From: Linnemannia elongata
Lineage: Eukaryota > Mortierellomycota > Mortierellomycetes > Mortierellales > Mortierellaceae
Length of the DNA stretch: 64,000 bases
Assembly: GCA_036320915.1 (NCBI GenBank)
Contig: JAXBDG010000010.1
Location: 1,054,001-1,118,000, forward strand
Direction of reading: 5' to 3'
The position numbers and the translations under genes were made by a program. The notes beneath the pieces were generated by a model, which saw only the letters and a program-made list of their open reading frames with translations, was not told the DNA's origin and made no database searches. This document shows, one piece after another, positions 32,522 to 44,724 of the stretch. The stretch's first letter is position 1. Each line of letters begins with the position of its first letter.

Positions 32522-33511
32522 CTAGTTTTCGAAGGATGCGATGGTGCCGTCCAAGGCGATCTCGCGGGGGACACCCTGGAGACTATGCTCGAGTTGATAG
32601 TCACACAAGGCAAAAGGACCACTCTTGGGTTGAGCCGTTGTGAATGAGGTTCCAGTCATGGTCGTAGAGTGGTTTACATGCGTCGAGGTAGATGTGTTTA
32701 AAACCACCGCGACAGTCGTCTCATTCTCCTGGCTATCCACTACTGGTTTGCGCTTCAAGAATATCCTTCCATAGAAGGGGTCTTGCCCGTTCAAGAGCAT
32801 GGGGAGCCAGAGCTGGTCATCCTCCCACATCTGATCGTATGGGACATCGGAGAATGCGAACCATTGAGGGCGCATTTCGTCGCATCTATGGTATTTGGAC
32901 ATTGCAGAGTCAGTCAATCAAATCGGTTCATTTCTTGCTTTCTTTTCAAAGTATCTTGACCTAAACGTTGCACCAAGGGAAAGGTTGAACATACTCGCGG
33001 ATTTGACCTTGGTACTCATAGGCCTTGTAGACATGAGTCTCGAGCGCAACTGGATCGTTCTCGAATTGGAACAACAGGATTCCGGCCTTCTTGAAATCCT
33101 CCGACTTGACGGTGATACCGGCCTCTTCCTCGAGTTCGCGGAGTGCACCTTCCCGCGTAGTCTCGCCAGGTTCGACCTTTCCTCCGAAACTAACAAAGGT
33201 GGAGGATTAACACAGTCAATTGTGAGAAGAGCTGATATTTCGCTAGCTTCCTGCTTAAGCATGAAATGGACAACAATCTTACCCGTTCCAAAGATGGGCA
33301 CCAAAACCTCTCTTTTTGTACCCAAGGAGGACCTGAAGACAATAGTAACGAGGAATAGAATGTCAGTCAATGACCTGCCCCTATGAACATATTCCTTCAA
33401 TTTTGTTTCGGCAATTGAGATAAGCTGATCTCCCCAAACCTTTTGTTCGACCTTGTCGATAATGAGAACAAGGGTCAAGATTTTCTTGGAGGTGATGGTA
33501 AACGATTCCAT
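32522..33511 (-). CDS. MTH1-type Nudix hydrolase (oxidised purine nucleoside triphosphatase) with C-terminal extension
   Basis: Four exons, 33440-33511, 33283-33332, 32995-33189 and 32522-32885, give 226 residues. The start TLVLIIDKVEQ is followed by VLLGYKKRGFGAHLWNG and a complete Nudix box (GKVEPGETTREGAL-RELEEEAGI, 44-66, matching G-x5-E-x7-RE-U-x-EE-x-G-U). Later come CDEMRPQWFAFSDVPYDQMW and WEDDQLWLPMLL, the nucleobase-recognising and closing segments of NUDT1. The family hydrolyses 8-oxo-dGTP and 2-OH-dATP, removing damaged precursors. MTH1 proteins end near residue 156; here about 70 further residues follow, Thr/Ser-rich and then SGPFALCDYQLEHSL. The first donor is GTTTGG, weaker than the rest. 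The gene is divergent from FEN1. Confidence 0.88.
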
Positions 33512-34066
33512 TGCAAATGAAAAAAAGTAACGGGTTGAGGGAGGATCAGAATGTTGGTTTGTCGGGATCAACGTCAAATACCTGAGACTGCAAGTGAGAG
33601 TCAGTGTGACTGGGGTGGGAACAGAAAAGGGGAAAGTTGAATTTCTCTCCGTTGCCACCAACTTTTAAGACGCGCCTAGTTTGTTTATTTTTATTGTTCT
33701 TTCTTCCTCTTTTCCCATCACAACCGCAAACACAACAACTGTAAGGACTCATCCAAACGGTATCCAGGAGGAACTTTTGCCTGCACCGAGACACATTCGC
33801 ATATTCTACAGGAGTACAGATAACCAGAAGGATCATCTAGCCCAGCCTTGTCAACCGCAACCACACACTTACCCCACTTGAGTTGAATGACAACAAGACC
33901 CTTCACATTCCACTTCCCCTACAGAGACCTACTCCACTCTCACCTTCTTCGCCTTCACCACCGCCCGAAAAACTCATGTTTACTTCCTACCAGCGCTAAA
34001 ACGCATCTACTTCTTCTTACACCGCGTCACTACTATTTCTCGTTCTTCCACACAGGATCTACCGCC
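33512..34066. promoter_or_regulatory. Shared divergent promoter interval, NUDT1-like and FEN1
   Basis: This is 555 bases between two start codons. Position 33675 has ACGCG within GACGCGCC, an MluI-box-like sequence of the kind bound by fungal G1/S factors; that match is short and only suggestive. The rest is pyrimidine-rich on the FEN1 side. Confidence 0.4.
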
Positions 34067-35721
34067 ATGGGAATTCACGGTCTCTCCAAAGTCATCGGCG
34101 ACAATGCCAAGGAAGCCATCAAGGAGGACGACATCAAGAACTACTTTGGCCGCAAGGTCGCTATTGATGCCTCCATGTCCATCTATCAGTTCATGATTGC
34201 TGTCAGACAACAAGACGGCCAGCTTTTACAGAACGAGAACGGAGAAACTACAAGGTAAGAAGAAATGCTGCAGAACGAAGACGCTGGTTTAGTATATGGT
34301 CCAAAGAGTATATGTCTAACTATTCTTTGGTTTGTTGTCAATGTAGTCATTTGATGGGTATGTTCTACCGGACGCTGCGTATGGTCGACAACGGTATCAA
34401 GCCTGTTTACGTCTTTGATGGAAAGCCTCCTACCTTGAAGTCTGGCGAGGTATGTTGCCTGTCGAATATGAGATATCTGAAGGTCGGACGGATGAGTTGA
34501 AGGTTTGCTTTCTAAATACTCACATCCCTCGAATCGTTTTCATTCATGATTGTAGCTCGCCAAGCGTACACAGAAGCGCAAGGAGGCTAATGCAAGCAAA
34601 GAGGAAGCAGAGGAGGTTGGAGACACAGAGGCTATCGACAAGTTCAACAGGCGGTTAGTCAAGGTCACGCCCGAACACAACGCCGAGTGCAAGAAGCTGC
34701 TAAAGTTGCTCGGAATCCCATACGTCGAGGTACATCTTGCCTTGAATGGAGCGGTTACATTCGGGCCGCGTTTGCACCGTTAGCCCACTGAGTATTAACC
34801 TTCATGTGCATTTCATTCGGAACATAGGCACCTTGCGAGGCCGAGGCACAGTGTGCGGCGTTGGCAAAGGCAGGAAAGGTATACGCTGCAGGATCCGAGG
34901 ATATGGACACTCTTACGTTTGGATCACCCATCTTGCTTCGCCATTTGACCTTCAGTGAAGCTAAGAAGATGCCTATCAGCGAGATCTCATTGAGGAAGAG
35001 CTTGGACGGACTCGGTTTCAGCATGGATGAGGTTCGTCTCTCTGTATTTTATTACTACTATCCAGGAATACTCTTGCCATTTGCTCGTATTTTACTAACC
35101 GACTCGTCCATCTTTCGATCTTGTTTTAGTTCATTGATTTATGTATTCTTTTGGGATGCGATTACTGCGACTCGATCAAGAATATTGGACCTACTCGAGC
35201 GATCGCGTTGATCAAGGAGCACAAGAACATCGAAACCATCTTGGAGAACCTCGACACAAAGCGCTATCCCATTCCTGAGCATTGGCCCTACAAGGATGCC
35301 CGTGAATTATTCCGCAACCCTCTCGTTACCGACCCTGCTACCATTGAGGTAACTTTTCGATGCCTGTGGATTGCTGCTGTTCTCTTGGATTCATCTGCAC
35401 AGCTCACAAAACACGGCACTAATGCTTATATTCTTACATCTTTTGATGAACCATTAGATCAAGTGGGAATCGCCTGATGTTGAGGGCTTGGTTGAGTTCT
35501 TGGTCAGGGATAAGGGATTCAGCGAAGAGCGTGTCCGCAAGGGATGCGAGAGATTGGAGAAGAACTTGAAGACTGCAACACAGGGACGTCTGGACGGCTT
35601 TTTCACCATGACACCCAATTCCAACAAGCGCAGGGCTGAGGAATCCGCTGGAAGCAAGGGAAAGAAGGCAGCCCCAACAAAGACCAAGACCACAGCCGGA
35701 CGCGGTCGCCCAAGGAAATAA
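34067..35721 (+). CDS. FEN1: Flap endonuclease 1 (FEN1/Rad27)
   Basis: Six exons (34067-34254, 34347-34449, 34556-34729, 34828-35031, 35130-35348, 35458-35721) give 383 residues, typical length. The N block begins [12 protein letters not shown] with catalytic Asp34 ([10 protein letters not shown]), the second Asp follows in VYVFDGKPP, the I block has [19 protein letters not shown] and [10 protein letters not shown], and the helix-hairpin-helix region has [15 protein letters not shown]. The PCNA-binding box QGRLDGFF is at 338-345, then a Lys/Arg-rich tail. FEN1 removes 5' flaps from Okazaki fragments and in long-patch base excision repair. Every intron is between 89 and 109 bases with GT..AG. 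Confidence 0.97.
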
Positions 35722-35880
35722 TCGCGTTTCTCTTTTATTTCATTTTTCCCAATACATCCCTATTCATTTCATGTCAAAGCAGTCACTGTTGTTATTCGAA
35801 AAAAAGAAAAAAGAAAAAGTGTACCACTTGGTAGTCGAACCGTAACCCCTCCTTCCTTCACCTTTACTTTCATACACATC

Positions 35881-37768
35881 ATGTTTGTCGAGTTGGCATT
35901 AACATCGTCCTCGGATGCTGCCGACGGCACCACATACCTCTGGAACCTCCACACTGGGTCCATGCTCGGCTCATTCAAGCAGAACGTCACTCCCTTGCAG
36001 TCCCTCGCTCTCGTCAACAACTCTCGCAACCTCGGCAGTATCTTCTTGAGCTCTCAGGCAGAGAAGGGCATGATGCATGTCTACAACTTCCAGAAGGTAA
36101 TGAATGGCTCATAGGACAAGAGTTATTATATCTCGAGTAGTGGGTTGTGTGATCGTATGATTGACGCTGACATTTATTACGATTTACGCGATGCAATATG
36201 TAGGACCAAGTGTTTTTGAAGTTTCCTCTCCCTGACAAGATCGTCTGCCTGGCCACATCGAACAGGGGAACCTATTGTGCAGGAGGAACTGAGAGCGGCA
36301 GGATCCATATCTGGGAGGTATGTTCTTTGCCTTCACTCTACCATTGAAGTGGTATCCTCAGCTTTGACGCGCATGTCCCCTTCTAATAGGAACACAATGT
36401 ACTCACATTCACTCTTTGCTACTACTTGCACGTAGATCGCGACAGGAACTCTCCACCGTACATTCGACGCTCACTACAAAAAGATCACAGTTCTTCGATT
36501 CTCAGCAGACGACACTGTGATGTTTTCAGGAAGCGAGGATGCCTCTGTTCACGTCTGGATGCTCAATGCGCTCCTGGACGACGGACAGACCGAGTCGCCC
36601 GCCCCACACTACTCCTGGACCGACCACACCCTCCCCATCACAGACATCCAATGCGGCGTTGGTCGGTTCCATGGCAGTCGCGTCGTCACTTCTTCTATGG
36701 ATCATACTTGCAAACTCTGGGATCTCTCAACAGGATCGCTCTTGACGACCTTCTTGTTCCCAACAAAGATCACAGCCTTGGCTTTGGACCCTTCTGAGCG
36801 TTACTTCTTGGCTGCCTCGGGAACACCAGCTTCGACATCGTCTACGGCGAACGAAGCTGATTACTTGATTTACCAGGCTTTATTGTACAAGGCCAAGCAT
36901 ACTCAGCAAGGATACACAACTATGGAGGCTGTTGATGGCGATTCTGGTTTGGAGCAGATTGGGTTAGGCGGTGCCAAGAGACATGGAGCTGGTGGTGATC
37001 TGGTTTTCAGGGGACATCATCATCCTATCCAGAGGATGGCTCTCAACTTTGATGGCTCAGCGTTGGTCAGTGGAGATAACAAGGGACACTTGATGGTGTG
37101 GGATGTTGCCAGTAGACAAATGGTCCGTGAGATCAAGCAGCACAAGGGTAAGAATCACTTTTTTAACATTATTGTTGTGGTAACAGCTTAGGGACTCCAC
37201 CTTCGTTCAATTCAGAACTAACGCCTAATCCGCTCTCTGACACTTCCTAGGCGCGATCTCGTCGATTCACACGTTGTTCCAGCCTGCCGATCTCTACTCC
37301 AACACAACATTGGCAGACAAGCCCAAGGTGCACTCGATCACACCGTTCAAGCGCATCCCACAGGCACGAATTGGCGAAGGCGGGCCTGAAATCAACGGCA
37401 ACAACACCATCGCCGATGACCCTCTGATCCTGATCCCCTCAACAGTCTCTTCGACCTACTCATCTTCATTATCGGCTGCAGCCTTGTTGGCGTCTTCGTC
37501 ACAGGAAGAGCAATTGCTCGAGATGTCACGTCGCGCATTTGTAGGCGCTCGCTCCGGATCTGTCGCTGCTGGATCTGCATCATCAACGGCAACCTCGACT
37601 TCTACAGAGGCGTATCAGGAATTGGAGCAAAAGTATCGGGAACTTGAAGCGCGCCTTGCAGCCTTGACGCCAGCACCTGCCCCTGTCCAGCCTGTGGTAT
37701 CACAATCTGACATTAGTGCTGCTTTGAGTGGGTTGAGGAGCTCCGGCACGAAGAGGCGAAAGGCATAG
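35881..37768 (+). CDS. IPI3/WDR18-like WD40 protein of the Rix1 complex
   Basis: Four exons (35881-36096, 36204-36317, 36436-37147, 37251-37768) give 519 residues. WD-type repeats are visible: TTYLWNLHTG, SGRIHIWE, SGSEDASVHVWMLN, TSSMDHTCKLWDLSTG and SGDNKGHLMVWD. The order and the early FKQNVTP...LQSLAL region fit Ipi3/WDR18, which with Rix1 and Ipi1 acts in late 60S pre-ribosome maturation and also in replication licensing. The C-terminus holds a predicted coiled coil (AYQELEQKYRELEARLAAL) and ends in basic TKRRKA, a likely nuclear signal. It starts only 159 bases after the FEN1 stop, in the same direction. A different WD40 family is possible but less likely. Confidence 0.82.
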
Positions 37769-38178
37769 GGTCGCAGATGGAAAGTCAATAACAAAGTAGC
37801 AAAAACATTAGCATTCAAAGATTCTTCTTATGTATGATGCGTGTGGAGGCAGATGATATGATAATTGACACGTTGGAGGGAGACATGAAGGAGATGACGG
37901 TTTAGTGTTAGATCAGAGAAGGGCTGTTCTGGGGGCGCATTCAAACCGAAGGCTATGTCACAGCCAAGAAGCGACACACCCAATAATGTTTGCCACCGCG
38001 CACAGACTTGTTCCAGACCTGCCCTTTTGGAGAACTCCCCCTGCCTACAAAAGGGGGGTGAAAGAGTGAAAGACAAGGACACAGGCCACCCGCAGTTCTC
38101 TTTACCTTTCTTTTCCCTTTCACTCTACTCTCCCTTCTTCATTCCTCCCTCCCACAAAAACCATTCATTCTACACGCA
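37769..38178. other. Intergenic before the second F-box gene
   Basis: Contains the IPI3 3' flank and a CT-rich leader (38100-38170) for the F-box gene. Confidence 0.5.
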
Positions 38179-40095
38179 ATGTTCGCCTTCGACATCCCCG
38201 AAATTCGGGACCACCTTGCCCAGTTCCTAAACACACGCCAACTGGGCTCAACAATCCAAGTCTGTCGAGACTGGCATGCAACCTTCTTGCCATTCCTCTA
38301 CCGGTCCACCTCTGTCATTGCCACCTCAGAAAAGAACCCGACCCCGGCGACGATTGAGAAATATGCGCATTTGATTCAAGCGCTGCGTATCTCAGGGTTT
38401 ACAGAGTCGTTAGAGTATTATGCGGTGCGTTGTAGGAACTTGCACACCTTGACGTTGGACGGTAATTGGACAATGGGTTACAGTAGTAATGGCGGTACTA
38501 CGATCAGGAGGACGTTTGCGAGCATGATTAGTGGCAACAGTAGCAGTGGGAATAGTATTGACTTGCATGGCAATGACAAGGAGATTGTTGCGGCAGCGTT
38601 CTCGTCGACAGTAGCCGACTTGATCCACCGAAACCCAGGGCTAGTGCATATCCTCCTCATAGACCAACCCTGCATCTCTTCGACAAAGTTCTGGAACGCG
38701 CTTGCGGCAAGTCCCAAACTCAGCTCAATGCAACTGACAGGCTGTACGATCCACCCCCAAGACACGTCTGCCTTCTGGGAGGCCTGCTCCAAAACCGAGA
38801 CCCTCCATCTCTTGCGACTCCAGCTGCCGGATGGCGAGGCGCACTACCCGCCATTCAGGAAACATTCATTGTCAGACCAAGAGTTGTCGCCAGCAACGGA
38901 GTCGTCGTTGCCACTGCCGCCTCCTCCTTCACCGCCGAGCGCAATTACGACCTTGATGGAGTCTTCACTTTCGTTGAACGAGTCTTCAATCCCACCTAAG
39001 GACGCCAATAGCAGGAACATCATCAACCACAACAACAAGGGCAAGGACAAGTACAAAGACGAGGCTCTGTTCTCGCGGCTACAGATCCTCCGGATGAACG
39101 GCATCAGCGACGGGCTCCGGATCATTTCCCAAGCACCACTCCTCCGCTCCTGGAATTGGGCCCTCGGCACTAAACCCTTCCCCTCCCAAGAAATCGAACT
39201 CGCCTTTCCGCGCCTCAAAAACTTCCCCTACTTCAGGGATCTCGACATCCAATTGCCGGAGCTGAACGATACACATATCGAGGATCTATTGGACAAGATG
39301 ACAGATGCGCGGGATGTCGACCTCAGCTGGACGGATTTTGGACCCAAGTCATTCCAGGTGTTGATGATCCGACATACGATGACGCTGAGGAATTTGAGTC
39401 TGTTGTGTGTGCAAGTTCAGAGCAAGCAGATCCAGGCGCTGTTGACGAGTTGTCCCGGGTTGGAGTCGTTTGCTGCGAACGTGTTGTTTGGGACAGAGTT
39501 GGTCCGATATGGCGCTCCTACGAAGGAAGGGTCTGAGGATGACAGTGAAATTGATTTTACGTCGCCGGATTATGAGTACGACATGAGCGTATCGGCGTTT
39601 ATGGGATCCGGGACGGGCACACTTCTGGGTGACGATTGGGTCTGTCTGGGTCTGAAGTCGTTGGCGCTCAACTTTGCGCTCGGGGGCAAAAATATTCATT
39701 TGAAGGACACCAACCCGGAGTCTCTGGCGGCCATGCAGAAGCAATGCGACCTCGAACAGGAGCACACCTTCCGGCAATTAGCTCGGTTGACTCAGTTGGA
39801 GAGACTGCACATGGTTAATATGATGGGGGGCTCGCCGTTCGTCCAGGGAGTCAATTTGAATCTGCGGGCAAAGGGCGGGAGATTGGAGGATCTGGCACCG
39901 TTGACGAGGTTGGATACGATCAACTTTGCGGGGACGCAGCAGTTGTTGGATGAGGAAGAGCTTGAGTGGATGTGGAGCCATTGGCCGCGACTATTCTTTG
40001 TTATGGGTGTTTTTAATAAGGATCCTGGGGTGAATAAGCGGGTTGTTGCGGCGTATAATGAGCGTCAGAAGAAAAGGTGGGAGTCCGCGAAGTAG
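38179..40095 (+). CDS. F-box protein, leucine-rich C-terminal region
   Basis: Single exon, 638 residues. The F-box is at residues 1-45 (FDIPEIRDHLAQFL ... TIQVCRDWHATFLPFLY). Irregular Leu-rich segments follow (LHTLTLDGNW, LSSMQLTGCTI, LHLLRLQLPD, LKNFPYFRDLDIQL, LRNLSLLCVQV). A Pro/Ser-rich insert at about 230-300 (SSLPLPPPPSPPS) and an acidic loop (SEDDSEIDFTSPDYEYD) interrupt the series. It likely acts as the substrate receptor of an SCF ubiquitin ligase. It is different in sequence from the other F-box protein at 10382-12631 but has the same architecture. Its stop lies 114 bases from that of NAGLU, convergent. Confidence 0.82.
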   Translation: MFAFDIPEIRDHLAQFLNTRQLGSTIQVCRDWHATFLPFLYRSTSVIATSEKNPTPATIEKYAHLIQALRISGFTESLEYYAVRCRNLHTLTLDGNWTMGYSSNGGTTIRRTFASMISGNSSSGNSIDLHGNDKEIVAAAFSSTVADLIHRNPGLVHILLIDQPCISSTKFWNALAASPKLSSMQLTGCTIHPQDTSAFWEACSKTETLHLLRLQLPDGEAHYPPFRKHSLSDQELSPATESSLPLPPPPSPPSAITTLMESSLSLNESSIPPKDANSRNIINHNNKGKDKYKDEALFSRLQILRMNGISDGLRIISQAPLLRSWNWALGTKPFPSQEIELAFPRLKNFPYFRDLDIQLPELNDTHIEDLLDKMTDARDVDLSWTDFGPKSFQVLMIRHTMTLRNLSLLCVQVQSKQIQALLTSCPGLESFAANVLFGTELVRYGAPTKEGSEDDSEIDFTSPDYEYDMSVSAFMGSGTGTLLGDDWVCLGLKSLALNFALGGKNIHLKDTNPESLAAMQKQCDLEQEHTFRQLARLTQLERLHMVNMMGGSPFVQGVNLNLRAKGGRLEDLAPLTRLDTINFAGTQQLLDEEELEWMWSHWPRLFFVMGVFNKDPGVNKRVVAAYNERQKKRWESAK

Positions 40096-40209
40096 GTTTA
40101 CATTAATTGGCGAGGAATAAATATGCATTGGTTTGGCGAATGTATCTAACGTATATTTGCTATACTCTCTCTACTCTCAGATCGAAAAAAAAGACTAATA
40201 TCTGGCGTT

Positions 40210-43021
40210 CTAATCCTCAGAAGCTGCAATCTTGGCAGCCAAGGCGGCATACTTGACCCACAACTGGCGAACAACATCAATAGAATCATATCCATTCGAC
40301 GCCCAGCTCTCGCCATTCCTATCTCCCCACCTCTGAGCCTGCCAAGCCGTCTCATGCTTCGAAACCAGCGCCGAGAAGGCTGCAGGGTCAAAGTCACGCT
40401 TCTGTTGAGCAGCCAATTCGAGTTGGGCAATAAACAACTGCCAGCGAGGGACGTAGTAGGACGAGATGAGACCTCCCCACTGCTTGGAACCGTAATCTGC
40501 GAGTCCAGCAGATTCGGGACCCCACCAGGTGATCAGGTTGCGAGCGTTAGATTCCAGAAACTGTTGGAAGCCGCTGCGGTTGAAAGATGATGGGGTGGTG
40601 CTACCAGTGGGGAGAGGGAGGTTGGAGGAGTCGCGGGCTTCCTTGATCCACGCACCGAAGGAGAATAAGGGTTGGGAGGAGAGGAGACGGTCGGCGTCGT
40701 TGGCGACCTCGAGGAGTTGACGGCCGGCGGTTCGGATCTGAGCGACGTCCTGGCGGTTGTAGGCGGCGATCAATGAGCCATGAACCGAGGGGAAGACGGT
40801 TGCCAAGAGGATCTCGCGTGTGGTATCAACCAAATCAAAGATGTAGGATTTAGGCAAGGGGCGACCATGAGCAGCGTTCCGTTCCGCAACACCACTCTGA
40901 ACCAAGGTATCCCAAGCATGAACGACGGTCGTTTTGTTATACCAAAAGATTGTTCCCAACCATCCACCATCAGCCATGTTAAGAGCTGGGGGCTTCTCAA
41001 TATAGGATTTCGAACCCGTAGGCTTTTTGGTCCGAGAATCCCAGACGGTTTCCGAGAGGAGCTTCCAAGCCTCTTGGACTTTGGGTGTAGCGCGGGAAGG
41101 ACCATAGCGGCGTTGAATGAATTGTTCGAGGCGTTTGGGGATGTTGAGGGCGGGTTGGTCTGGGTTAACCCAGGGGAAGGTATAGGTGAGGTCGTAGATG
41201 AATTCATTGTTGTTGATGCCCTCGGCGGTGACTCCGATGCCGCGGAGATGGTTGGGGTATTTGGCGAAGGCGGTGTAAGGGAGGACTGTGATCTGAGAGA
41301 GCTTGCCGAAGAGGCCTTGCGAGGCACCATAGTTGTTGATACTAGAGAGAGGGAGAGAGAGAGAACACAGGTGTTAGCCATGGGCACACAGACACGATGC
41401 AGATGAAAATCAAGAGCACGACACCCCCCCCCCCCCCCTCACCTACAGAAAGTAGGAGAAGGAAACTTACACGCTCCAGCCAAAGTCACTGCCAAAGAAG
41501 CCATCAAAGGAATCCCAGACAGGGATAGAGTCCGAAGCCAAGTCATAGACAAACGACTTTCCACCGGCCTCTTGGATACCTTCAAGGTAAGCCTTACCCC
41601 TAGCAGGGTTCCATGCTTCAGCAGTCAAGAACCAACCCTGCATGACCCAAACCGCATCCTTGTCAGCCGTCTGCAGAGTCGTCGAGACCGCCTTAGAGAT
41701 GGCCTTGAGACAAACCTCGGTCAAGCAGGAAGGAATCAATTCGTTATAGAGATCCAAGAGGTAGAGGTGCGAGCGATGGCCATTGTTCAGCTTGTCTTGG
41801 AGCTTGAGGTAATCAACCGACAGCTTGGCGAACAGGGGGTCAGTGGGCTCGACATAGGTCACATTAGTATACTGGATGGGAAAGCCTGACCAGGTCGACG
41901 AGTTACGGATATCCGCCTGAGGATACAAGTTCTTCAATGCGCGGGGGACAAAACCCTGGAAGGCTGGGAGGACAGAAGTAATGTTGAATCCATCGAGACG
42001 GGCAAGAATCTTTTGTTGAAGTGCCCATTGAGAATCAATCCAACGATTCTTGTATGCGAGTTCGTCGGCCTCAGTACCGGCACCGGTGAGTTTGTAGGTC
42101 CAAGATCCTTGCATATTTCCCATGCGTTGCCAGGGTTGGTAGGTAGGTCCAGAAAAGAAGCTGGCGAAATCGGCGTCCTTGACGCCTAGGCTGCGGAAGA
42201 ACTCGCGAAGGACGTATTCTTGGCCGACCATGGCTGGTAGCTGGTTGACACCATTCAAAACCATCCAATCTTAATTACGAGTGCCGAAAGTAGAGAAAAA
42301 AAAATAAGGTTAGTGTTAGGCCCGTGTGCAAAAGTGGGCAGAATAAACACAACAACATGCACCCATGTATCCACGAACCAAAAAAAAAAAAGGAAAAAAA
42401 AAGGAAAAAAAAGGAAAAAAAAAGGAAAAAAATATTTAAAAAAAACTTACCAAGCTCACGCTCCCAACGACTCCAATCCCAGAATGCAAACTGGTAGCCA
42501 AACGTAACAACATTGGTATAATATCTCCAAGGAACAAAGCTTCCATGGACATGACCCGTCGTCACAGTATTGCCCGAGTCCAACTCCAGATCAGGTACAC
42601 GGGGGGGCTGCGCAGGCAACTCATTGAACCGGTTACCACTCCAGGTCAACTCGACCTGGGCAGCCTGCTCAAGGTAGTACTTGAGTCCGACACCCAAGGC
42701 TGATAGAGTAGTACCCTCGATCAAAACAGTCGGACGACCATGTCCAGTTGCGTTGGCATCAGCTGCGGTGGCCGCGACGTTGGAGACACGGTAGACATCG
42801 TACTTGTTCTTAGGGGAGGAAGGGGGGATGGATGACTCGGAGACGATCTGGAAATCAAAGGTGGTGTGGTAGGCCTTAGGGAGAAGACGTTCGACGAGCC
42901 CATAAAGGGATTGGGTCTGGGCGGTGGGGGCTGCGGTTGCCGTGGTGTGGAGGAAGGCGACGGCGGCGACTGCGACCAGTGCGAGCGATGACGACCAGGA
43001 TCTGGAGGTTCCTTTCGCCAT
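40210..43021 (-). CDS. Alpha-N-acetylglucosaminidase, GH89 (NAGLU-like)
   Basis: Three exons (42451-43021, 41471-42269, 40210-41341) give 833 residues with a signal peptide (ending near TTATAAP). The order is the GH89 one: an N-terminal small domain (VLIEGTTLSALGVGLKYYLE), then the catalytic barrel with FAFWDWSRWERELDWM across the first junction, LNGVNQLPAMVGQE, the Glu of LYNE (367) and the Glu of GVTAEGINNNEF (497), which align with the two catalytic acids of human NAGLU, and VWVMQGWF. The C-terminal helical domain ends AAKIAASED. The family removes terminal alpha-linked GlcNAc; the fungal substrate is unknown and is not heparan sulfate of its own making. Intron 1 carries A-run/GG repeats (42378-42431), intron 2 a run of 15 C (41424-41438). 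Confidence 0.92.
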
Positions 43022-44724
43022 TTGTGACAGAGTTGTAAGGAAGGAAGAGGGAGAGAAAGAGATAGGGTCGTAAAGAACAAAGAGGGAAGATGAAGAAGAG
43101 GAGGAGAAGGGGAAGGAGTGACGAATGTGAGTTTTTTTTTTCTGTGGCCTCGTCCAGAGTATATATACTTCCATCGCTCACCCTTACGTACCCTTCAAAA
43201 AAAGAACGACGAAGGTGAAGGAGAAAATGGGTACAAGAAACAGGACAGAACCTTTCTACCATAGCCGCTGCCGTCGCCCTTGCCACCCATCCATCGATTC
43301 CTCTATACTCTCCTACCTCATCGTTTCTTTTGTTAATGTTTGTCAACAAAACGTACCCCACGGACGACGGCGCTATTTAGCAATCAAAAGTGAGCCCTTG
43401 GGTTTAGATCATGCACGATAACGAACGGCAAAGTCCCAGAAGCAGCGTAAGGTCCGGCGTGCGATTTCAACACTTTCAGGTCGTACAAAGACGGACCAAA
43501 GATCCTGACCAACCTTTTTCTTCTTTTCTTTTCTCTTTAGGTGATATATTTATGTCCCTGAGAGCAAACCGAAGAATGACAAGAAAAATAGTCCAATGGT
43601 CGACACTAAAAGCGAGCGAGAAGAAAGGAGGGAGGGAGAGCGACTATGTCAGCAACATACTAACAACGCGGCGGGGAGAAGACTGGAGTGCAATCAGCGG
43701 GCAGGGTTCAGTTTACGAGAGAGGGAGAGAACAAAAAAAAAGTAATTGTCTCTAAATCGAAGGTTAGATAAGTGAGCAGCATCTAAGAAAACATCCAATA
43801 CACCATTAGCCTTTACAATGAGAACAGCATCGTTCTTTAACGGCGAGTTTGTTTGCTCTACCTTCGGCCCAATATCGCCATTGCTCACCTTTGTTATTGT
43901 TCTCTCTCTCTATCTCTCTCTCTCTATCTCTCTCTCTCTATCTCTCAATCCCTCATTCCCTCATTCGCTCTGGTTCTGTCCTGCAAATCAGGTCGAGTAG
44001 AGCGATGAGGATGTATGATGAAGATAAAACATATCAACAGCAATAAAGCAACAACAACAAACACATCGATGAAAAGAGTCCGCAGCACAGGTGGAGTGGC
44101 GTAAAAACAATGACGAACGAGTTTCGGTACATTGTTCCAGTACAAGACCGTGAACCAAGGGGGCTGGACCCAAGAAATCAGGTCTCTTTGTATAATGAAT
44201 CGCCATTGGCCAAGCATGTAGAACAATTCCTTTCAGGGACAGAAAAATGAAATCAACCGACACCCCATGGATGCACACATGCATGCATTGCACGCGTACC
44301 ATTCCTCGGTACTTTTTTTCTTTTCTTCCCTTTTACATAAACAGAAATGAAGCTGAAGAGAATTCTAAAAAAGAACGTTGTTTGCAATTAACGATGGTCA
44401 GAGAAACATCCCGATCGATGAGAAGGTGAATGTGTACCAGAGGACCAGAATATGGAAGAAAAAATGAAAATTGAGGGGAGGGGGAAGGAAAACGTACTTC
44501 CAATCGATGGCAACACGCTCTCAACCTTGCTGTAGACAAGACATGATTTCTTGCAACTTTTGTGTGGTATAACGGGGTTTTTTTTCTGGCCCAACAGTGA
44601 TAAAGAATTTTTTTGGGCTCGACGGCGCATTGCGGCGTATGTTTTAATATAAGAACCGAGCGAAATGAATGGTAGATTACGAGTAGAAGACAAAAAAAAG
44701 AACTTGCGTATGAGAGGTTTACTA
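43022..44724. other. Intergenic, no gene recognised
   Basis: Includes the NAGLU leader (CT-rich on its strand, TATATATA near 43158) and a CT microsatellite at about 43900-43945. No coding signal seen. Confidence 0.55.

Noticed and set aside
43890..43945. CT microsatellite as a promoter element
   Set aside because: No gene start lies near it on either strand.
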